Assembly: GCF_016097555.1 (NCBI RefSeq)
Contig: NC_054702.1
Coordinates: forward strand, 110,585,014-110,649,013
Length of the DNA: 64,000 nt
Source of the DNA: Gigantopelta aegis
Lineage: Eukaryota > Mollusca > Gastropoda > Neomphalida > Peltospiridae
Direction: 5' to 3'
Part shown: in pieces, positions 55,753 through 64,000 of the stretch
How the letters are laid out: every line of letters begins with the position of its first letter
Numbering within the stretch: the stretch's first letter is position 1
Translations under genes and position numbers: made by a program
The notes under the pieces: model-generated
What the model saw: only the letters and a program-made list of their open reading frames with translations
What the model was told of the DNA's origin: nothing
The model's database searches: none

Positions 55753-57477
55753 ATCCAGGTAGATTTAAATAAACTTGGTACTTTTAAATTCATATTAGTT
55801 TGTTCCTGGATAGCTAAAGAATGAGGAGTACATACTTCTGTGTGGTATTACCCATAAAATAGAGGAAATAACATGAATTAGATGCATTCTTTATATTTTA
55901 ATTCCTTCATTAAAAATATATTCAAACTTCACTGGTTATACAAACAGTTATATTCAGTCATTCCTAAAGTGTTGGTTAACATATATCTTTGTGATGTCGG
56001 ACATGCCTGAGGTACAACAGTGCCTAATAGGACCAATCCCCTTATAAAACCTTTTGTGCTATTTCCTGTTACAATCAGTGCTTCTAAACATGGTATGCAC
56101 ATCTAAAAGACATTTACCTGCTAATTAGGATTGTGTGGTTCTTCCTTAAATGTAGACCAAGTATCAGATAACAGTATGATACCAATTAGCTTTTGACTGA
56201 ATACATATGAAGCTACTGCTAAACATTCCTTCATTCACATGTACATACCAACCTTTAATTCAATTGATTTTATCAGTAAGTGTCATCACCAAAGTCAGAA
56301 CAGTTGGCCCCAGGGAACAGTATACAGTATAATAATACAGAATGAAATTTATTAAAGAAAACATTCCTATTTATTAAGATACATGTATATACACATTTTA
56401 TGGTAAGTAATAAAATATATTTTTTTTTGCCTTAAATCATTTAATGTTGGTGAATGTAGAGGAGCAAGACATTTAGTTAGGTAAGATCATTTGTTGAAGC
56501 TGTCCTGTCAGAGTTCAGCATGTCAGTGGAGTCACGACACTGAGGTGAACACTGCTGAATGTAGCCATGGTGTTTAGACACTTGTTTTAACACGCTGGAA
56601 TTACACCTTCTCATATACCTTCAACATCAATCTTGGAATGTCATGAACATTTCAGAAAGTTCACCTTAACTGTTGTTACGTAACCAAGCAAGTGAAACTG
56701 TCTGCAGAAACAGAGGGGTATTAATATTATAATGTATAAGTTTTTGTTTCAGTAACATAAAATAGGAGATTTTGTTTAATTTGATTTTTTTAATTCATGG
56801 TCATTTTATGGAGTAAAACAACCTATAACAAGTGATTAGTAATTCATGAAATTGGTAATTGATAAAAAGTTATTCATTTGTTCTTTATAAATACTCGCAA
56901 ATTCAATTTAAAGAAATGACTATATACATGTATATGGTATCATAAAGTAAATGTCCGACCAGGAAACGTTTTGTTTTCAAAATTGTGATTGACAACAGTT
57001 GTTAATTTATTAAAAATTAATTAGCAACTACAATTTAATGTTTAAAACTGTATAGCAATGTCCAAAACTTGTATAGTCAATCACGATGTGATAGCAAACA
57101 AAATATGCAGACATTTGTTTTACATTTTGTATGATGAAATGTTAGTTTGGGAATCCAGATAGGATTTCAGTGAGTTTTACAAGTGAGAAACCTAAATAAT
57201 CAAAACTGTCCTAGGCAGCATACTTCTGCATTCCCTGAAGAATTACCATTTCTATTTCTACTTTGAATAACTCATCCTCTGTTGGAAACTAATATGCCTT
57301 ATTACATTTAAAAGACAAATTAATTTATCATTAAATCCAATTAGTACATGTATATCTGGGGAAAATGTGTGTAAAAGAATACTTCATACTACATATATAG
57401 TTGTAAAGCATATCCGAGGGCATCTTCTTTAACTGGATAGACCAAGGGTAAAACAACTGTCTTGAGATTGCACAATT

Positions 57478-57740
57478 GATTGCCCTTGATGGACTTAGGT
57501 TTTTTCCTGTGGGAAAGTGCATATAAGAGATCCTTTTCTGTTCTTTGGTGAACATATAAAATTTGGTGGCAGTGGATTTCCCTTTTTTTTAGACACCAAT
57601 TCAAAATGTGCTAAAAGTTTAAAAAAATTAACGATACCTCGAGAGCACATTAATTTATTAATAATTGGCTATTGGATGTCAAATATTTAGTAATTTTTAC
57701 ATGTAGTCTTAGGAAACCTGCTACATTTTTCTTAAAATGT
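57478..57740. mobile_element. Two opposed SINE fragments
   Basis: 57478-57600 is plus-strand core (CCTGTGGGAAAGTGCATATA). 57630-57740 is minus-strand 3' half: GAGAGCACATTAATTTATTA, TTGGATGTCAAATATTTAGT and AGGAAACCTGCTACATTTTT. Confidence 0.65.
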
Positions 57741-57765
57741 TCTACGGTATTGTTAATCACATACC

Positions 57766-58160
57766 AGCCTCGGTGGCATCGTGGCAGGCCATCGGTCTAC
57801 AGGCTGGTAGGTACTGGGTTCAGATCCCAGTCGAGGCATGGGATTTTTAATCCAGATACCGACTCCAAACCCTGAGTGAGTGCTCCGCAAGGCTCAGTGG
57901 GTAGGTGTAAACCACTTGCACCGACCAGTGATCCATAACTGGTTAAACAAAGGCCATGGTTTGTGCTATCCTGCCTGTGGGAAGCGCAAATAAAAGATCC
58001 CTTGCTGCCTGTCATAAAAAGAGTAGCCTATGTGGTGACCGGGTTTCCTCTAAAAACAGTGTCAGAATGACCATATGTTTGACGTCCAATAGCCGATGAT
58101 AAGATAAAAAATCAATGTGCTCTAGCGGCGTCGTTAAATAAAACAAACTTTACTTTTTTT
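57766..58160 (+). mobile_element. SINE with a distinct extended head
   Basis: The head is GCCTCGGTGGCATCGTGGCA with box-B-like GGGTTCAGATCCCAGTCGAG, then GAGTGCTCCGCAAGGCTCAG. It is followed by the shared core (GGGAAGCGCAAATAAAAGAT) and tail (TGTGCTCTAGCGGCGTCGTT AAATAAAACAAA). At ~395 bp it is the longest SINE here; the head differs from copies at 54158 and 60649. Confidence 0.88.
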
Positions 58161-58517
58161 TGTTAATCACATGTTCCTTTTCTTTCCATTGATTGAACCA
58201 AATGTTACAATGAACACACTCTAAATGCCCAATAACAACATTACACAAAGTACTGAAGTTTTTTGAAGGAGATGGTCCTTTCTTTTCTTTTTTTAAAACA
58301 GAAATATTACTGTTGTTCTGATTTTGTGTTTAATTATGCTGGTAACTACAAGTTTAATCATAATTCATCCATCTCCATTTTGTCATCTTGGAAGGTCAGA
58401 CTAGCCACTGACCTGTCCATCACCTGGTTGGTGAACAATCAATGTTTGACTCATTGCTGAGTTGACTGTTGGCTTCCTTGTGTGGTTGTCCTGGCAGTAG
58501 CCTCCATTAAACTGCTG

Positions 58518-58620
58518 GCCAGGGCCATTGTGACAGTGGTTGCTCCACTATCTTGTGGCCAGGGCCATTGTGACAGTAACAGTTGTTTCTTGACCATTGT
58601 CACAGTGGTTGCCAATGTTT
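58518..58620 (+). repeat. Short direct repeat
   Basis: GGCCAGGGCCATTGTGACAG at about 58519 and 58558, with a related GACCATTGTCACAGTGGTTG after. Confidence 0.8.
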
Positions 58621-59654
58621 AATGAAATGTGATCATGCAGTGTTCGCTCAACACTACTACACCTCCCAGTGTTTGTGGTAATTTGCTGTTACCGTGTAGT
58701 ATCTCTCCAGGCTACTCTTGACATATGCGACTGGCTCAATTTACCAGAGGACACTTGCGTTTCAAGTGTTTGGACTGACCAGTATAAACAAAATAATTCT
58801 CCTACGATATACAATGTTGTTTGAACACGAGTCATTTCAGTAATGTCTCACGCAGAGTTCAGTTTTGATAGTGTTCCTGTTTTTGTTAGTTGGTCTGTTG
58901 TAACTGAAAACTTCATAACACAAAGATACCTTTGTTTATTACTACCCCAGCATGTAGTAATCTGTAGTTAAAAAATCATAATTTAGTACCAAACATGGTA
59001 ATTGTGGCGCACACTATCACAAACCATTCTTTAAATGAGCAGAACTGCGTATAACAGACAAGGAGAACTCACAGATTATGATATAAATAATATCTTTTAA
59101 TGAAATGACAAAATGTAAAATGAACGTCATGAACCAGGTAACAAGTATTAATCATGAAGGGTGAAAAAAATAATTTTGAATATATTTTTGCCTCTTAATT
59201 TGACAACTTGTTTATGCATACTGTACTTTAAGAAAAATTTACAGGCACCCTCTATTTTAGTTTTGTTGAAGCCAACATGCGCTGGTTTTCCAACATGTAA
59301 TTAATCTACCATCAACTGTGTCCACCAACAGCCGGACAAATGCAGTATTAACTATTAAACTGCTATTGAATCTGGTCCAGGTGTTCTCGTCTTTGATGTG
59401 GGGAAACCGTGAAGTGTAGCTCTTGACTTAGTACAAACAGCTACAACTGTATAACATGCCATTTAATGACATCTGTGATCTCGCTTTTATGGTGGACAAG
59501 CCATTTTATTGGTATTTTGTCTACATCATCAGTTAACTTGTAATAACATTTTCTTGAAAACATGAAAAATATACATTTAGTTCTTTGCTAAGAAGAAAAT
59601 ATACCAATAAGTCGATATATAATATTGATTTGCAGTGTCTACATTATAATCATT

Positions 59655-59725
59655 GTCAGGACTTGCTCTGGGTGAGCAGAAAGTTTCGCCAAAAATTGTA
59701 AATGCCAGTTATTTGTCAATATTGT
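59655..59725 (+). mobile_element. Half copy of the CAGGG MITE
   Basis: GTCAGGACTTGCTCTGGGTG and AGCAGAAAGTTTCGCC match the left half of the element at 52728; the right TIR is not found. Confidence 0.6.
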
Positions 59726-59929
59726 CACGTTTTATGTCATCTTCTGATCCTGTGGTTTATACTTGCCATGACTATTACTTCGTTATATTTCAGTGATCAA
59801 TCTAGCAGATGCTTGGAATGACAACTGCATTAATTATATTTAAATTTCATGACAACATTTTCTGGCACCCTTGGTGGGTTTTTTCTCTGTCCTAACCATT
59901 GACCCATAACTCTGTCCTGACCATTGACC

Positions 59930-60200
59930 CACAAATCAAAGTTTGTGTTAACCTGTCTGTGGGAAAGTGCATATAAAAGATATCTTGCTGTTAATGGAAA
60001 CATTTCGTGGTTTTCCTCTACTTTTTATGTTTCCTGGAGCACAAGGTTTATGATATCAGTCTTTAGCATTTGATGACCACTCCTTCTAAATGTAGCAAGG
60101 GATCTGTTATATTCATTTGTCCATAAACAGGACAATGCATATCATGGCCTTTGACAGACATGCACCGATTGTATGTTTTTAAATACCAATCGTGGGGCCC
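59930..60200. mobile_element. Degenerate SINE fragments in both orientations
   Basis: CCTGTCTGTGGGAAAGTGCA with TATAAAAGATATCTTGCTG is plus-strand core at about 59953. GTAGCAAGGGATCTGTTATA at about 60091 and CATGGCCTTTGACAGACATG form a minus-strand core. Confidence 0.65.
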
Positions 60201-60251
60201 AGGATGAGATAGGGAAATAATGTAAGTCTATCAAGTGCAATTGATATTGCA

Positions 60252-60645
60252 ATACATTGCACCTGCAGTGAACACTCCAGTGCTTATGGTTTGCACTACA
60301 TTGCACCTGCAGCGAACACTCCAGTGCTTATGGTTTGCACTACATTGCACCTGCAGCGAACACTCCAGTGCTTATGGTTTGCACTACATTGCACCTGCAG
60401 CGAACACTCCAGTGCTTATGGTTTGCACTACATTGCACCTGCAGCGAACACTCCAGTGCTTATGATTTGCACTACATTGCACCTGCAGTGACCACTCCAG
60501 TGCTTATGGTTTTCACTACATTGCACCTGCAGCGACCACTCCAGTGCTTATGGTTTGTACTACATTGCACCTGCAGCGACCACTCCAGTGCTTATGGTTT
60601 GCACTACATTGCACCTGCAGCGAACACTCCAGTGCTTATGGTTTG
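60252..60645 (+). repeat. 44-bp minisatellite, ~9 copies
   Basis: The unit is TGCACCTGCAGCGAACACTC then CAGTGCTTATGGTTTGCACT and ACAT. Variants GTGACC and GCGACC for GCGAAC cluster in the later copies. Because 44 is not a multiple of three, the repeat opens all three plus frames. A SINE follows at once. Confidence 0.95.
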
Positions 60646-60648
60646 AAG

Positions 60649-60955
60649 GGGTGGGACAGAGCCCAGTGGTAAAGCACTCACTCGATGTGCGATTGGTCTA
60701 GGATCGATCCGGATCAGTAGACCCATTGGGCTATTTTCTGTTCCAGCCAGTGCACCGCGACCGTGGTATATGTCATGGTATATACTATCCTGTCTGTAGG
60801 ATGGTGCATATAAAAGATCCTTTGCTACTAATGGAAAAATGTGGCAGATTTCCTCTAAGACTACATATCAAAATTACCAAATGTTTGACATCCAGTAGCC
60901 AATGATTACTAAATCAATGTGCTCTAGTGGTGTTGTTAAACAAAACAAACTGATC
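60649..60955 (+). mobile_element. tRNA-derived SINE, full length
   Basis: The head is GGGTGGGACAGAGCCCAGTG with GTAAAGCACTC, box-B-like GGTCTAGGATCGATCC, and core GGATGGTGCATATAAAAGAT. The tail is TGTGCTCTAGTGGTGTTGTT with AAACAAAACAAAC. It abuts the 44-bp minisatellite. Confidence 0.92.
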
Positions 60956-63900
60956 TTTTTACAAGTACACCTGTATCTGTCTGTCCAGGTAACAGCTGTA
61001 GATCATAATAGCCAGGCGATTGTTTGTGGACAGCATCTTAGCTTCTGTAATAAGTACGTACATGTTTAGTTTGGCTTGTGGTCAGGTTCCGCAAACATCT
61101 GTAGTGTCCTTGTAAGTGGACAAATACGATATCGGCAGATTTATTGAAGTGAGTCTTATTTGAACACACTGCATTTTAAGTTGGTGTTGAAACGGAAGAA
61201 AACAAGAAGTTTACAAAATAAGTTGGAATAATTTAACTTATAAAATGAGAATGAGTTGAGAATGCCAGAAATTTTTAATGTTTATGCTATTTAAACATAT
61301 CTTAATTTTTAAAAACAGATTGCTTTGTAAATTTTTGGAAGTCTTTAATACAATCACAGATACAATTGTCCATACTTTTGTACCATTTGTAAGATTTCTA
61401 CTTAAGTACACATAAATAATATTAAATATCAGTTGAAAAATTACTGTTCATGTAGATTGGTCTATTTTTTAATACTTAATGCAGTGTAATTTCATTAGAA
61501 ATAATTTAGGAGAAGTAAATAATTTATTAGGTTGACTAGACTTGTATCAGTAAGTAAATAAGAACTAAATCTATGGTACACAATAATACTTCATCAACAT
61601 AAAAATCACTCAAATTTCCCACTAGCTTTACCATTATAAATATACTAGCGAAATTTTTTTCCTGTGCACCAAATAATTGCATATAGAGTATAATTTACTT
61701 GAAATCTGGTCATAAAAAATTCAGTAAATAAACGTGTAACCACTTCCTTCCATATCCCAGCAGTGCCCAGTCAATTGCACGAGCTATTCATGCTTTGTGA
61801 TCATAAGTTGCATTACTAGCATTCTTGGTCACATGCTTCTCTTTGACATCATTTTTCTTATCATTGGTCACTAAAACTATTGTATACATTGTCGTCACTC
61901 AGAAAAATACTTTTGTTGGCATCTGATCGGCGTCAGTGTGATGTCACGCCTCCAAGAAAATGATTGCAATGAGAATGGCACAAACGTTGTTGCTAGTCAT
62001 TTTGGTGTTCATTGATGTTCATCAAAAAACTATGCAGTGTCTGCGGAGATGTTCTCGACAGTTTAGGAATACTAGGGATCTTCCATTTTTAGTATGTCGA
62101 CACATGATGTCACGTTAACCAATCGTCAATATCAAGCGGGTACACATGTGGAATCATTTGGAAATGACATGTTTAACATCCCAATACATCCCTGTGTTAA
62201 GGCCAACCAGTGGAAGAACTTTACGCAACCGATTAGGTGATCACAAAGTACGACCATAACATGACGTCAATACGTTGTTCTGTTATATCGTCACCGACGG
62301 TGCACCAAGCATTGTGTAGACCGTATTTCAGGTTCAGAAGACAGGAGGAGATCACTGTACTTTTGACAGATAAATAGTACATCTATGTAAAACACAATAT
62401 TTTAAAATTTTATAAATATACGTCTCACTGAAATTTTAATGATGCACAGGAACTTTTTTCCGTGAGTATATAAATTTGAAATCTGACTGAAATGCAGATT
62501 TGTTTTCTTCCAAACTAAAACACTGAGATAGGGTATCCATTATATTTGTCGTTAACATTGCCGACCTTTGTGTGATAGTCATCATGGCTGGACATTTTCC
62601 GCTTGTTACCAGTTTGTTGTTCATGGGAAATTTATGAGACTGTCACCTACGTGTAATTCAGTGTATTGCTTTGAATGCTGTTTTATGGAGAAGATCTTTT
62701 GTTTGGGCTGACAATGGTTAAACTACTAGATGATTGGGAGACATAATTTATGATAAATCTGGCTTTGCTATTTAACAAGTACATATGTTTACTAAAAAAT
62801 GTTAATACAAACATATTTCATCATTTCATTATCTGATCTAGCTTTGTTGTACTGAGAATGTCGAAGGTCTTGGATGTCTGGTTTTTATCCTTCCTATTGC
62901 TCAAGCCTAGTGATGTGGAAAATAAGGTTTAGGTTCGGTTTTTTTTGTATGTCTTGATATTTTTATTTCATTATCTTTTGAATAGTTGAGACAACTTAAT
63001 AATGCAATTACATGTCTGTTTTTGTATTGTTAAAATAGTCATGTCATAAATATTCTAGTATTCATATGCTTAGTAATAAACAGGACTCTAATTATAAGAC
63101 ATGCTGTACGAATATTTGCACTACCGTTGTACATTCCTATGATTTGCTGAAATTGACAGCTTTTAATTATTATTTTTTATAAATTCGCTAGCATGTTTAT
63201 GTCATTTATGAAACTTGTTTGATAAAACTATGTTAAAATTGTATAATAAAAGAATTCTCAAACAATACATTTCATAAGAGTTTTTTTTGAAAATTCAGTG
63301 GAAATGTACATTAAAAAGCTCATGAAAAGCGTAACTAGTGGGTGTTTTCCCACATGATCCCTGCATTTTAGTTTATATGTTGGGTATCTCTTATTCTGTT
63401 TTAATGATGTCTTCCGGCTAGTTGTGATTGTTAAAAATAATTCTATTGAAATTCTATTAAGGTTTGTAATATAGATTTCTATTTGGGAAGATGGAACTAG
63501 AAGAAAGCTCTAAAAAACATATAAAAAAGAGTTGAGAACAACAGTGTTTTTTCCCTGAAGCATTGATCCCATGGTTCGCTGTCGTATTAATTAATAATAT
63601 CCTTCCAGTTACATAGTTGTCTTTAGCTAGCTTTAAAGGTTAACTTTATAATAAAGTTAAAACAAGACAAAAAAGGCTAAATTTATAAAGCCTATTTTGG
63701 ACTTAACACATTTAACTTCATGTATTTATACTTGAGTTTAAGAAAAACTTGATTCGTAAATTCGGCTTATAATGTTTTGCCAAGCTGTAATCAAATAACC
63801 TTTAGTGTCAAATAGATACACATACATATACACGTTAAATTTATAATATTTATTTGCCAAAAAAACTATGTAAACTGATCAACAGTTATTGTTATTAATA

Positions 63901-64000
63901 ATTGCTGACAAGTTAATCTTACAACCAGTAACACACAACCAATTATTTTCATTTACGGGTAGCTTACTGATGGGAGTTATTAGCTGTGTCACTGATTTGT

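Larger units (their letters stand above)
34282..64000 (+). other. Probable long first intron of the NHS-like gene
   Basis: No additional convincing exon is found in ~29.7 kb; remaining open frames come from repeats or have no protein-like composition. Blocks not explained by repeats, and so possibly regulatory, include about 44540-44980, 49120-49320, 51650-52030, 54770-55020 and 61740-62340. It could also be intergenic if the first exon belongs to a short isoform. Confidence 0.5.

Noticed and set aside
60235-60646. Plus-strand frames with HYIAPAANTPVLMV-type repeats
   Set aside because: The 44-bp unit opens all three frames in rotation; this is not protein-coding.

Overview
The window is eukaryotic, intron-rich and AT-rich, with long non-coding stretches full of SINEs, MITEs and minisatellites. 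Two host genes have clear animal homologues. The tRNA-derived SINEs, with core words such as GTGGGATGGTGCATATAAAA and the tail GTGTCGTTAAACAAA, are of a type I associate with lophotrochozoans, especially marine molluscs and most likely a gastropod. That organism call rests on recall, not on a search.

Layout. (1) 743-11128, plus strand: the last eight coding exons of an ARFGEF3 (BIG3) orthologue. The reading frame stays open through all seven junctions to a TGA at 11126-11128. The intron between the fourth and fifth visible exons holds a minisatellite of about 3.9 kb (2898-6830) and about 100 copies. Each unit is a copy of that exon's own 3' end plus its 5' splice site. (2) 11129-18900: AT-rich 3' flank, probably a long 3' UTR, with a 36-bp tandem repeat and an antisense, uninterrupted Tc1-like transposon (13978-15407). 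(3) 18900-22188: intergenic, with dispersed repeats. (4) 22189-23100, minus strand: a single-exon 303-aa gene that I do not recognise, with PD-(D/E)XK nuclease-like motifs. (5) 23101-33998: repeat-rich intergenic DNA, with (GT)n-poly(G) tracts, SINEs and a short TIR element. (6) 33999-34281, plus strand: a first coding exon with a WAVE-homology domain, best matched to the NHS (Nance-Horan syndrome) family. (7) 34282-64000: no other convincing exon, so most likely the long first intron of the NHS-like gene. It holds SINEs, a decayed mariner, a LINE RT fragment, a 2-kb TTAA-flanked Kolobok-like transposon with a broken THAP domain, and at least six minisatellites.

The two recognisable host genes have no evident functional link; they are simply neighbours. 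The most unusual structure is the splice-junction-derived minisatellite in ARFGEF3: a tandem field of about 100 near-consensus 5' splice sites inside one intron.
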